64,000 bases of DNA, taken from Anas platyrhynchos. Its lineage: Eukaryota; Chordata; Aves; Anseriformes; Anatidae. The stretch spans positions 21,001-85,000 of the forward strand of contig NC_092604.1 of assembly GCF_047663525.1 (NCBI RefSeq), written 5' to 3'. Made by a program: the position numbers and the translations under genes. Numbering within the stretch: position 1 is the stretch's first letter; every line of letters begins with the position of its first letter. Positions 37,746-49,964 of the stretch are shown piece after piece. A model generated the notes under the pieces. It was not told the origin of the DNA and did not search any database. It saw nothing but the letters and a program-made list of their open reading frames with translations.

Positions 37746-38640
37746 CAATTGTTTCAGGATCTATCTATGCTATATAAACCATGGAGCTTTCTAGGCAAAC
37801 ACTGGCAAATCGTGAGCCAGGTGCAACTCAATGCCGACGTTTCCGTCAGTGTGTTAGGGGTGGCAGCTTTTTCCAAGACTGACCTACGCCTGGCACCTAA
37901 TCTGCGTTTCAGTAGATGTACAGAAGGGAACAAAGAGCTGTGTTGTTAGCACTGTATTTAAAAAGCTACCGTGAAGAAGATGCCTGTGTTGAGCGGACAA
38001 CAGGAAGCTTTCATTGCATCTCCAGGCAAAGGAGAGGAAAAAAAAATATCATTGAGGCAAAAATGTGTTTCTTCTTATCCACTTCAAGACGATGTTGAAA
38101 ACCTGGTATCCTAAATGCATCTTTACCTCTGGAACCACAGTCAGCTCATTGCATTGCAACTGGAAAATTTCATACTTAAAAGGGAATGACAGGCAACGAG
38201 GAAGCAGGAGCATTCCTGGCATCAAAACTTTTGCTCTTCAAAGTTTTGGGCAAACTTCTCCCCGTTATTAGTCTGGAGAGAAGAAGACCTTCACAGTTAA
38301 ATATATATAAAGGAGTAAATCTAGGTTGGACATGAACAGCTGTCACAGCTAAGGGTTCCCAGAAGCCCCATTCTGTTTTTTCTGACTTGGGGAAAAGATC
38401 AACTTTTAGCGTCTGAGGTAAAAACATTGCTAAAAGCAGCGGTATTGAAGAGAAGGACGTAGTGGGAGTTAAAGCGAAGCGTAGACTAAGATATCTGGAC
38501 ACGTACTGAAGGAAGAGCTCCTCTTTATTCAACTTGGAGGTGGAAAAAAAGGGGGTCGGGGGTGGGTTTTTTGTTTGTTCGCTGTTTGTTTGTTTTTTCT
38601 CCAAAGGTTTTGGGGGTGTCCCAGCCAGCCCCGGAGGGCA
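37746..38640. other. No gene recognised
   Basis: AT-balanced single-copy sequence between the CR1 remnant and the CpG island. Open frames are short and patternless. Confidence 0.5.
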
Positions 38641-39600
38641 TTCCTCCCTCAGCACCGGGCACCTGAGGGGAACTCGGGGCTGGAGAAGAAGCCGAGGTCG
38701 GGGAGCCGGGCGCCCTCAGCGCCTTTATGCCCTGAGCCGAGGCGAGCCGAGCCGGGCCGGGCCGGCCGCCGCCTGCCGGGCGGAGTGGCTCCGCCCCGCT
38801 CCCTGCCGGGGGAGGCTGAGGCACCGCGGCCCGCCGCTGCCTGGCCCTGCCCGGCTCTCAAACCCTCCCGGGGACGGGGGGGGAAGCTGCGAGGTGCCAG
38901 GAGGATGCGAGTGGGTGCCGCGGGCTGCGAGGCGAGGGCCCGGGCGGCCGGCGGAGCTGGGACTCGGGGACGGCTCAGCGCCCGCCCCGCCGGCAGCGGA
39001 CGACTCCCAGAGACACAAAACGGCGGCGGCGGAGGAGGAGGCAGGCGGCAGGGCTGAGAGGAGAGGGGGGCGAGGCGGCTGCGGGAGGCGACCCCAAGCG
39101 GCCACGGGAGACCCCCGGGGAGAAGGCGAGGCGCTCCCCCGGCCGGCCCTGAGGAGAGGGGCGGCTGCGAGCACCCCTTCCCCGGCTCTGTGAGGGGGGA
39201 ACGGGGCGCGGTTGGGCTGTGACAGAGCCGGGGGTATGGGGGGCACACGGGCAGGGCGAGCAACTTCGCTTTCCGTGCCTTGAAACGGGACGGAGCCAGC
39301 CGAGACCGGGCTCCCCCCCCCTCTATATATACACACACGCGCTCGGTGTGGCGGTGGGAGGGGAGCGGGGCCATGTCCCCAGCCCTGCCGGGGGGTTTTG
39401 CGGTGCCGGGGGTTTTTGCGGTACCGGGGGCCGCCCTGACGCCCGGCTGTCCCCCAGGTGCTGCGCGGCGCTGGAGATCGGCAGCCGGCGGGGTGAGGCA
39501 CCTAATGGAGGCGGCGGCGGGGCGCTGAGGGAGCGGAGAGGCTGCGGCTGTCAGCGCTGCCCGGTAGGTGCTGGGGCTCCCTGTCAGGCTTGACGGAGGA
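38640..39600 (+). promoter_or_regulatory. CpG island, probable promoter
   Basis: About 950 bp with very high GC and abundant undepleted CpG (for example gccgagccgggccgggccgg). It contains several GC boxes, no convincing TATA box in the core, and potential donors ggggtgaggcacc (39494) and gcccggtaggtgc (39563). This is the form of a vertebrate housekeeping promoter with a noncoding first exon. The nearest downstream coding exon on the plus strand is that of the USP42-like gene at 49965, so it may serve that gene across a 10-kb intron. Long open frames on both strands are composition artefacts. Confidence 0.6.
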
Positions 39601-42600
39601 GTTTGGCTTCGTTGAAGGGTGAGTCAAGGCTGAGGTGGCGGTCCCAGCCGGGACAGGCGCCCCAGAGAGCGCCTTGGGGCTGTCAAAGTGCACGGCGATC
39701 CGTGCAAAGGGGGCTTTGTTGTGGAAGGCCTGAGGTGAACACGAGCAGCCCGCTGGAGGGGGAAAGGAGAGGGGAGTTTGGAAAGCTGCGCTGCTGGTGT
39801 TAAGCAGCAGCCTGTGCTGTGTTGGTGTTTGCTCAGAGGGGTTTCACGCACGAGGAGCTGGTGGGTGCTCTGAGGAACCTGGTCCAGCTGTGGAGAACAA
39901 CCTGTATGAGGCAAACCCCAGGACCTAAATGCCATAGGCTGTAAGTCCAAACCTCCCCGAACAAGCAGACATTATGTAGAAAACCCATTTGTTACCGTCT
40001 TGAAACATTGCCAGCAAGGCAGCCTCTTCCAGTTACGCTGTTAATTGGGTTCTCCGGAGCTCGTTAGAAGGAGGTGCCATTTTTTCTAAACGAGGTGACT
40101 GCTAACTTCAGGCTGGCAGTCTTACTAGCTTTCCTCAGCCAAAAAGCCCTTTGCATTTCCGTAAAGCACCTGTGCACTGTGCTTGTTTAACAAAGACAAG
40201 TTTGAGACATAACACTTGGAGGTAGGGCACGCATTCTCTTTGTGAGGCTTTCCTACTCCTTGAATGCTTCTTGTGGCTCTCCTGGGCTCTCTCTTCTCTT
40301 GCCAAGCCCTCGATGACCTGTGCCTGCTTCAGCTGCATCCAGCGCTCCGTTTGCTAGCCGTAATTGTCGTCATTTATCTCTGCTGGTTATTACTGGGAAA
40401 ACCGATGTTTATCGCTGCGTGTCCATGCGTCCCTGGAGCCTGTTAGAGCTTGGTTTTGAACGGTTCTGCCTTTTGTAAATTTCTCTACGCTGAAGAATTT
40501 CTGTCAAGTGATGGACTTTGTGCTGTTGTTAGGATTCCTTTTGTTCCTAATGTACCAAAAAGGCTGTTTCTTTGGGTCTTTTGCTTCCCTTAGCAGTTTG
40601 TGGTGTTTCACTTAGGCTTATTACTATCCTTGCGCTGTTTTTCCCCCAGTCACTTACAAAGCCTGAGGGACAGGATTAAATTTTTTTTAATCTAGTTACC
40701 ATTAATATAAATGATCTTTTTGTTTGGATGTGACTTCTGAATTCATAACAGTCTTACTTCAAAGATCTATGACTGGTTTTGAAGTCTGATGCTTTCTTCA
40801 AGTTTGAGTTGAGAATTTCTTCCATCTTTATGGAACTAACTTCTAAAGCAGCAAGTCAGTGTAAACTGTTTTTCTAGTTCTGTTTGCACATAATAAATAT
40901 AACGGAGGCATACTCTCTTGTGGCTGAGCTCTGGCCAATCTCTATTTCTATGGTCAGTTTTGCTTTGTCTCAAGGCTGAAGTCTAGCTGAGAATTCCCCT
41001 GTGCCAGATGCAGTATTTTTGTATATTATGAAGTTAGCATCTCTAATTTTGAGAAATGCTGAGCCTGTTGCAAAATTGACAGAACGAGCTCTTTGGGGTC
41101 TGTTTAATAGAAGTCCTACGTGATAAGTTTTGGGGTGATGAGGGGAGGGGACATTCTGACCACATTTGGCGGAGTGCAGGAGGGCCTGGACGCGCTATTC
41201 CCTTCTGTGAACTCACGGTCGGTATTCCCTCTCCGTCCTGTGCCAGAGACGTGAGGTCACTGATCCATAAATGCCCGAGATGGTTTGCCTCGGAGTTGCC
41301 GGTGACTTGTAAACAAGTGATGCAATTTTCAGGATAGCACGGTTTCCCCTCCTCCCTTTGTTTCCTCGCTGTTTCCCAGTCAGGTACCAGTATCAGTGTT
41401 CAAGTCCGGCTGTCGGTTGTATCGCCTTTGCCGAGTGTGTGCTCACAGGAATCCAGTTTTGTGGTGTTATTAATTAACTTTCTGACACTGTCACATCAGG
41501 CACTAAAGGTGCTTCCTCCTGCAGTCTACACAAGGGATGTGATGACTCAAGTTTTCAACATCTTTATTGTCATTGGTAGTATTAATTCTGATTTTCATCT
41601 TTTATTGCAGTCCATCATGTTAGTTTGGTTTGGTTTCGGTTTGGTTTGTGGTTTCGTTGTTGGTTTTTGGGGTAGCTCAGGGCCTCCTGAAATACTCCAA
41701 CCACTCTGCTGCATAAATAGTTGTTTCTTTTTCTGTGGAGATGGGAGCCACCAAAAATGCCTCCTTTCCTTATCCTGTAGCAGCCAGATGGCATTTCGTA
41801 AGGCTGCGCCGTGCCTCCCTTTGGCTGATGGTTCATTTCCAGTTCTCTTGCCTTTCTGAGAGCTGGAAGGAACCACACCAGGACCACTCACCTCTTTTCG
41901 TGTACCCTTCAGAGTGCAGTGAGCTGCAAGGTGTTGCATAAAGCAGCATCTCTGCTTCCAGGGGATCCTTTCTACCCAGCTCTGGAAGTCAGCCCAAAGG
42001 GAGCACAGGGCTGCTGACGTGGAAGAACGTGAAGGGAAAAACAGGCAAGAACTCTGACCACGTTGCTACTAGCTCTTAGAAGACCTTGGAGATAGATCAT
42101 GGAGAGCTTAATGATGCAAACATGCTTTGAGAGTTTGACTTCTGCTTGCACCTAACAGGTCCAGAAGAGCTCACTTCCAAAAAAACCAACAGGCTTCCAG
42201 TTGTGTTTGGAGCCGTTCCAGAAAGCCACTTGGTGTTGCAGGTTCTCGTTGGGTGTCTTGGCCTTCTTGACCCACAGCTTGAAGCCGCTGCTGGAGCCAG
42301 CCTTGGAGCCAGCAGGGAGCTCCTGAACTTTGTCATGGTTATGGCAAAGGCTGCAGGTGTTCAGCGCCCTGAATCTGGAGAGCATCTCTCAAGCCACATA
42401 TAGTTTGTGAGACCAGAAAGAGCTGCCGGCTTATAATGAGTGCTGTGACTTAGGCGCACGGTTTGTAGAGGTTTTAAGGCGTAGTGCATGAGTGCCAGGC
42501 TCCTGTTTGGTCACTGGGACAAAACGAGATCTGGGAATGTTGGATGTCCTAAAAAGAGTACAGGGGAGACAACCGGGGAGGAGATGTGGCTCTTCTTGGC

Positions 42601-45600
42601 CTTGTTTAGCCCCCAGCCCCTCTACACCCCACAAACCTTAGTTACAGCTGTGGGCTTCTGCAGAACGTCACAATGCCTAGTAAATCCTTGGGATATACTT
42701 AAAAGCAGGAAAATACTGTGTTGGTTTCTTCTTTTTTTGTATACATAGGGCAGCTGCCAGCAGCAGCACCTGCTGGAGTCGAGGGTGCTGAGCAAGGCAG
42801 GGTCGTGTCCCGAGCAGCAGTCACAAGGGGAGCTGAGCGGAGCCCGCCTGAAAACTCGGGGGGTTTCTGCTTCTTAGCAAGCTGAAACACAGCTCCCCGT
42901 CCCCAGTACTCCTTGCTGTGAGGATGAGGACTGAGGAAGGCTCACCCTGCCTGCAGCTTCTTCAGTTCTTCGTGCGGGGAACTCGTGGAGGAGCCAGTGC
43001 CTCTGGAAAGAAAGCACCTGTTGGTACTGTGGGCATCTGAGCGTGATGCTAACCCACGCAACGCTGCCCCTTGCATCTGACAAATGTTTTACAACTTTGA
43101 CTTCTTTGCAGGTTTTACTTAAATTTGGTGGAGGAGGCTGTGGCTGAGCAGAGAACTAATTTGTTATTTCACTAACTGGAATAATTTACAATGGAAAGAA
43201 GCTTTTTTTAGTTAAAAGTTGTGTTTCTGATTACAGCTTCCGGTATTTTACCTCGCAGTCCACAAACACTCTTCTTAAACTTGATTCCTGACAAGTCGCT
43301 TTTCTCAATTCTCGCGTTCTTGGACACCACCAGGGGAAAAGGAAGGCCCTGCTAATATTGCTTGGCTGTTTCCTTCCGGAGGAAGGAGGGGAGAGTTGAG
43401 AAAAAGAGGAATGAAGTAAAATGAATTTACTCTTTGCACACGTGCTGAAAGAATAGGCAGGTGTTCTTGGGAATATCTCATTTAAATCTCTGTGTATGTG
43501 TTTCGAGAGGATGCGTCCTCACTTAGAGGAGCCAACATCCCATTGCTGGACCTAATCCTGATGGGGCTGGCATCTGAGGGTTACACGGGCTGCTCCCGGC
43601 AGAGCTCTTCCCACGCGGGGAGGCCGAGGGAGCCGGTCGAGCACTGCTCCGCTGCCTGGAAAGATTCAGTCATTTCCACCCAAAGCGAGGAAATAAAAAG
43701 CTCGGTCAGCCATTTCATCTGGAGATACCCCGCCCTCCTCCAACAAATACGAAAAAGGGAAAATGTAGGCTTGGGCCCTCACATATCCCAGCAGTTTGCA
43801 CCCATTCGGGCGATGCGATTGGGGTCGGGGCAGGCAAAATAGAAGTTACCTTTATTTTTTTTTTTAATTTCGGCAGAGGAAGTTATAAGGTTGATGTTGC
43901 CCCTTTGATATTTGATTTAACCCACTGACTGCCTGGGAAGGAAGGAGTCTGTTTAGTTTACCTTTGTCCTAGATTCAGTTTTAATATCTCATGTTTAATT
44001 GGAGGGGGAGGGGGGGGAGGAATCTTTATTCTTAATGATTCATGCCGCCTCAAAGCACAGTGGTTTCTACTTGTGTGCTGCCTTTCCCACTGGGGGAGGC
44101 AAACAAAAGAACAATAATTTCAGACTCCTCCTTCAGTTTCCAAGAGAACCTTAGCTGCTCAGGGATAGCTCTGAATTTTAAAAGCATTTTTTTCTTCCAA
44201 ATTATGTATTGATTGCACATAAAATAGCAGCACCGTAATATGCAATTTCAAACAAATGCACGGGGGTGCTTGGTTGCTTTTAATGCTCCTCCTTTATTTT
44301 TATTTTATTTTTTTTCCTCCAGCAGAAAACAAAAAGTGGATTCTGTTCCCATAAGCCGCTCTTGCAAAATCTGCACAAACATTTATTAGTCTAGACACAA
44401 AATATTCTCAGCCGGCCTCAGCCTGACGATGGCAAAAAGAAATAAAAATAATAATAATAAAAAAAAAAAAGAAAAGGCAAGCTAATATTGTACTTGGCTG
44501 TGAAAAGGGAAGGGGGGAATCATGCCCCAGGCTAGTGAAGCTGTAACATTTTGCTGGGGCTGCCTGCAGCAACAGATGCATCTCGTTCCCCTGGGCTTCC
44601 AGTCCTGCCTATTCTCTTCTGCTGAACTTGGCCGCTCGCAAACATTCCCTGTGAGTACCACACCCCGGGCTTCTCCTGGACGCTTTTGATTTGATTGAAT
44701 GATGGCCCCAGGCATGCTCCTCTTCACCAGGCCTGTTCTTCTGCCCCAGAAATCATGTAGCGAATTCATTGATTGGAAAACGTGCAGAATAGGTGGGATC
44801 TGGGGTGACTGGTAGAAATCAAAAGGGTTTGAAATAGGCGATGTGACCGCAGCTTAAACCTGCAGGAAGGGAGCATCGACCCGAATGGTTTATCTGAATC
44901 TTCAGCTGCAACTTCTGTAAATACCAGCTCCTTCTCCTCATTTGCTACCATGGCAGTTTGCAGACTTTTGCTGAGTTAAAAGGACAAATCATAGTTGTGC
45001 GCGTTTGTTTGATCAGGCCTTTACCTCAGCGCTCACGTTCTCAGACTGCTGGGGTTTTATATTTTTGTCATTTTCTTAGAAAATGGCGAATGATGCATAT
45101 CCCGGCTTCCAGATGATTAGTTCCTTTTGCTCCCAATTTGTGTCAGGCTGCGTTTGGTTGGAAATGAAAATGTAATTGCAAATTCCCCTCAACAGCACAA
45201 CATGTCTGTGGTATTAATTAAAGCACTGTAAATACGTAGAATATCTGAGAATGCATTCCTTCAAGCATGGCCGTGTTTTTTTAAACCTACAGAGGAGGCA
45301 AAATACGGTATTTAGGCTTAGTAGATGAAATGTATTGCTTCTGCGGTGGCAGATCCGTGTCTTGAGATTTTAAACCTGGTGGATCTCATGCTCGAGCCTT
45401 CAAAGGAGATGTTACATAGACAATAAAACGTCCTGCTTTTCGGGGAGGGCTCTCCTTAGGTCACTCAGAAAACGCCTTCAGTCTTCACTCACTGCAGCAT
45501 TCACAAAGTGAATGCCTTCCTGTAAGGTTAGTCACCGATGGCCACTCATTCCATGCTTTCACTAAGAAAAACCTTCGCAGCTTTGAATCTGAATTTCCTG

Positions 45601-45971
45601 CCCCGCATTTAGGTGAGCCCGGAGCGGCGTCAGGCATTGCTGGGCTCCTCGTCCGGCGGCGCTGGTGAAGTGAAAGATGCCAAAAGTGAAGTTTGACAGT
45701 GAGCTCGGGGGCTTGTGCTGGCCCGGTGGCTCTCTAAGCCCCCGTGTCTGAGCAGCGGGAGCATCCGAGCAGCACAGGACGGAGCTCAGCAAGAGGCTGG
45801 GGTCAGGGCACTGCTGCAAATAGCAATGCTTTGCTGGTTGCAGAAGTTAACCAGGTACACAGCACTGTTTTACTACATGGTGGAGACCTACGGAGAGTGT
45901 TTCTGCCCTCCTTTTTAGCTGAAACATCCCCAGATTCTAAGGGGAAAAGGAATAGAAGGGACTTGCGGAGC
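39600..45971. other. Long stretch without recognised genes
   Basis: AT-rich with no exon I can identify. It includes a short T-run (43856-43866) and an AAT/A microsatellite (44440-44473). If the CpG island at 38640-39600 is the USP42-like promoter, this is first-intron sequence. Confidence 0.45.
44440..44473. repeat. AAT/poly-A microsatellite
   Basis: aataataataataa followed by an A-run. Confidence 0.9.
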
Positions 45972-46243
45972 AATGTTCTAGTGAAACCCAGCCTTCCTAA
46001 AGAAGCCTGCCTGAATAATTCCTGTGAATAACAGACTGTTCAGCTATTTCCTAACATAGAAAGGGTGCTGACTGCTTCTTCAGAGTAACATAAGTTAGTG
46101 ATGCTACTGAAACAGTTGTGGTTCAGACGTAGATCTGATTTCTCCAAAGCACGCTGAATTCACAGCTGTTGATCCTCCAGCGGAGGCTTTGCAATTGAAC
46201 ACCTGTGGATAGGTAAGTTTCCCGCTGTTGTTCTCCTTTCTTC

Positions 46244-46326
46244 TTGTTTTTTTTTTTTTTTTTTTTTTTTTGTTTTTGTTTTTTTGTTTTTTGTTTTTTG
46301 TTTTTTGTTTTGTTTTGTTTTGTTTT
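46244..46326. repeat. Poly-T and GTTTT microsatellite
   Basis: About 26 T followed by T-rich G-interrupted runs. The equivalent tracts at 21692-21730 and 60737-60755 are simple GTTTT repeats. Confidence 0.93.
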
Positions 46327-46801
46327 TCTTAGTAGCATAGGCTTAAGACTCTGAAGAAACGGGCTGCTTTTTTTCATTTCCAACACTGGCTGTTCCTCCT
46401 GAGCCCCGCCTTCTATTTTTGCAGTCACAAGATATGTGAATGTAAATTCCTGGGAGAGAGGTAGAAAACTCTGTTTCAACTGGTGTCTTTTTCGGCTATG
46501 TGGGGAGACCAAATAGGGTGGTTTTGAATCTTCTGGCTCTTATTCAGAGCAGCAGCATGTGGAGGGAGACAGATGCGTGTGCTTTTTTAGTGCAATGGCT
46601 TCAGAAGCAAGAGGGGAAAAAACACTTTCTCTGGGAGCTGGAGAAGGTGTCCTAATCGCAGGAGAGGTTTCTAAATGGCATATCTTTGCGAGTTTTCCTG
46701 TAGTCCGGAGGTTTTTGTTTGTTTGTTTGCCTTTGGAAGGTTTTACTGTTAATCTTCACGTCCTTCAGCAGAAGTGAGAAATGTGATTTTATTTTGTGCA
46801 G

Positions 46802-47153
46802 TGTCGCGGACCCTCCGAAATCTACTGGGAAGGATGAATACCTCGCACAGTACCAATGTGATGACAGTGGAGACAAGGAGAAACCAAGAAGATCAAAAGA
46901 ACGTGACCTTATTTCAAAAGAAAATGTTTTGTACGGCAAAGAGACTTCTGAGCCTGGTGAGAAATTGCGGCAAACTTCCTCTCTCAAGTGTGACACTGAA
47001 TGTAGCTCTAAAAAGCTTTCCTCCTCAGCTATTGCAGAGAGATGCCAAGGTAGAAAGGACAAGACTAAAAACACTGAGAAAGAGCATTACCAAAGCAAGA
47101 GGGAACATGCTCCTAGTGAAGAGAAGGAGAGTCAAAAAGCAGGTCCTTCCAGC
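46802..47153 (+). pseudogene. USP42: USP42 C-terminal exon fragment, copy C
   Basis: Begins after tttgtgcag and reads VADPPKSTGKDEYLAQYQC, with the same frame and nearly the same sequence as 58110-58461. It breaks off after QKAGPSS, where the intact exon continues with KRRCSQSVEV. It lies upstream of the USP42-like gene and lacks the catalytic exons, so it is a relic exon. Confidence 0.88.
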
Positions 47154-47432
47154 GGCCAGGTTCAAAAGGCGTCACGCTGGAGCTCCGAGTTCGGCAGCAT
47201 TCCGAGACCGTTTTGGCGGTTGTGGAGACGGCCCTGGCTGAGGTGGCTGCTGCTGTTGCTGCTGTCCCCTCTGTCCTCGCTGTTGCCGCTGTTGCCGCTG
47301 TTCCCGGACCTTGGAGACCTCCGGCGGCTCCCTGTGACAGGCCCTGTGGCCCCGGGGAGCTGCCCGCCGCCTCGTCGGCCAGCCCGGCAGCAATCCTGCC
47401 AGCACAGAATAGCTCACTGCGTTTCAGGGTAA
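47154..47432 (+). other. GC-rich exon-like sequence fused to the USP42 fragment
   Basis: The frame stays open across the 47153 joint into GC-rich sequence with repeated gctgttgccgctgttgccgctg. It is followed by a GTAAAG donor-like site at 47430. One frame is Ala/Val-rich, another Leu/Arg-rich; neither has a recognised domain. It could be a captured 5' exon or promoter-proximal piece of another gene. Confidence 0.4.
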
Positions 47433-49964
47433 AGTGACGATTAATTTCTATTTCCTGGCCTGGGTGCTGCTTCCTTCTTTAAGGAAGCTTCAAGGTTAAA
47501 GGTTAAGCTCAGTTATGTCAGGGCCCAAGTCCGTTTCGTGAAGGGGCTCTTGTACGAAAGCTTAAGCTGGGATTGACTCTCTGCTAAGAGGAGGCCAAAC
47601 GTGTACCTACTGAGAAGCAGGTCCTAAGTGATAACGTTTTCTAAAGAGACTGCTAAACACATCTGAACAGTGCTGCTGCAGAACTCTGAATGGGGGGATA
47701 GCAACTGTCTTAACTGATCTGGAATCTTGAGTTTACTTTTCAGTGGACAAGAGGTGTGTCTCTCAAGGCAAACAAAGAGAGGAGTAACACCCGATACTCA
47801 TGTCAACATAAATTTATGCTCAGAGCGTAGGTGTAGGAACAGCATCGGTATGTATATGGAACATCGGGAGAGGAAGCTCTGTCGGTATTTACAGTTTTTC
47901 TACTACCTTGTCAGAGAGACGTTATCTCCACATTAGAAATGGATGTATTTTGAAACAGTGGTGGTGGATCGGATTTCTTCTTTCTAGTGTTAATATTTGC
48001 TCTTGAATCGTACTTAATACCTGGTAACGCCTCAATCAGTTGTCAAAAATAAACTTAAAAATGTGTAAGGCTTATCTCGTTGGTCAGTATAAAGATCAAG
48101 GCTTTTTTCCTTTTTCCTTTTTCCTTTTTCCTTTACCTTTTCCTTTCTTCCCCAGTGTTGTTTTTCTTTTCTCCTTCTCACTACAGTCTTAATTTTGTTT
48201 CTTGTCCCTTAAGTGTGTTTTCAGTGTGTTGCTGAAACATTTTCTCTTTCAATCCAAAAAAAGGAGCTGTCACTGGTGAAGATCGGAGCTTATCTGAAAA
48301 TCCCTGAGCCCAGGAGCTGTCACCTTAGTCTTCCAGTCGGACAAGGACGACTTCATTTCTCGTGTAAATGCATTTTTCAGGTTTGCGTATTGTTTTTTCA
48401 GGAACGGAAAGTGTGTATAGAATGGATTTAAAATCAATCTTAAATGTAAAATGTCAAGGGAAAAAAGTTCTAGTTACAACCTCTGCACATAATTTGCCAG
48501 CTGTGGGACTAGGAGTTTTCTTATTTACTGTGTTTTGTTTAACGTGTGTGAAGTTTAATGGATAGCAATCAAGGCGTGCTAGAAATCTGAAAGCACTTTA
48601 TGCTTTGTTCTCTCAGTCATTTTGGTATAACAAACTAGCTTATGTTTTAAACGCTCCATTAGGTTAGTGGTTTCCCTATAGGTAACAAGTCCCTGTGTGC
48701 TACAGTAAGACAGTAACAAAACATGAAGTATAGAAGTTCATCCTGTCATTATTCAGCTTCTGCCTACGGACACACAATTATGCTTATTTAAAGCGGTATC
48801 ACCTTGAAACCTAATCAGCATTTTAAAAAGGACTTTGTAGCAGTTATTGGCTTTTGTCCTGGAGGGCTGAGGTTTGTTTTGTTTTGTTTTACATTCAGCA
48901 TTTCCGTTTCTAGCTTACATTCCCCTGTTGTTTTGCATGAGGAAAACGTGCAACTTTACAAAGCAGAACGGAAAGAGCTGCTTTTTAGTCTAACGTTTCA
49001 GTTTTTTGTAGGAGTTTTAAATGTGGTAGGAGTAAAACACCAGAAGTACTGCTGCCAAAGTTCTATTCAAACTCGTATTTCGTGGAGAAGCAGAAGAAGC
49101 CCAGGGAGAAATAAATTTGCAAACGTGCTCTTCATGCTCTCCTTTCCCAAGATTTCTCTGAGATATAGCCCATCCTCTGTGGGTTTTGAGGTATATGGTT
49201 CCCAGGAGTGAGAAGGAGGGCCAAACATCTCTCTTCTTGGATCTCAACATGCCAGGGCTTTAGTGTACTGCCACTTACGGCTCCGCTTTTTCACCTGGAA
49301 AAAGCGACCACATGATGTAGACTGAGGAGCCCTCACAAATTAACTTGCTATCACAAAGTGACGCCCAGAAAAGGTGTATTTAAAAGCTAGGCTCATTATA
49401 GAATAACAACAACCCCCTCATGATTGGTGCAGTAGACAGTGAGGTAGAGGGCGATCCCTGGAAAGACAGAAGAAAAGGAGCAGTGAGTTCTGGGTACCTT
49501 TGTGCACACGAAACAGAAAAACGCAGGCAGTGAAGTAATAGTGTTCCATTACTAACGCCAGCAATAGATAATTGCAACAATTATCTATTAGATCATAGGT
49601 AATAATTAACAGATAATTGTGCAACTCTGGAAATCAATAAATAACTGATTCCCCTCAGAGAATGTCTTCTACATTTTTATATTAAAAAGACTCCAGAGTT
49701 GTAATGGATTAAAATCCTACGGAAGTGAAAGAAATGGCATCAGCCACTAGTTCTGCAGAAGCTAAAAGTAATACCGATAGAGTTTAGATGGAAATTTTCA
49801 CTTTGTGTGTTTAGTTTGGGGATTCTTTTTAAATCATTCATACCAGCGATTTAGTTCTTAAGGCTGTTTCTTTGAGATTAAGTGACAGGACTTCTGCTAT
49901 TCTTTTCTTCTTGGAATGCTTCTTGATATTCTTACGTCAACCAGAACTTCTGTCTCTGTCGCAG
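47433..49964. other. No gene recognised
   Basis: AT-rich sequence with a (CTTTTTC)n-type run at 48105-48140. Short open frames only. Probably intronic or upstream of the USP42-like coding exons. Confidence 0.45.

Larger units (their letters stand above)
45972..47153. repeat. Segmental duplicon, copy C (partial)
   Basis: Matches 60461-61537 of copy B from aatgttctagtgaaacccag through the USP42 C-terminal exon. The poly-T/GTTTT tract (46244-46326) is much longer than in copies A and B. Homology to the intact exon ends at 47153. Confidence 0.92.

Noticed and set aside
38534-39501. Open frames of 160-258 codons in the CpG island
   Set aside because: Present on both strands and several frames, Arg/Gly/Pro-rich; typical of CpG islands.
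43492-43842. Open frame of 116 codons
   Set aside because: No recognisable motif and no splice context; left as unassigned sequence.
46559-46777. Conserved 72-codon frame repeated at 57843 and 60988
   Set aside because: It is conserved because the duplicon is recent; it lies in the intron ahead of the USP42 exon and has no family match.
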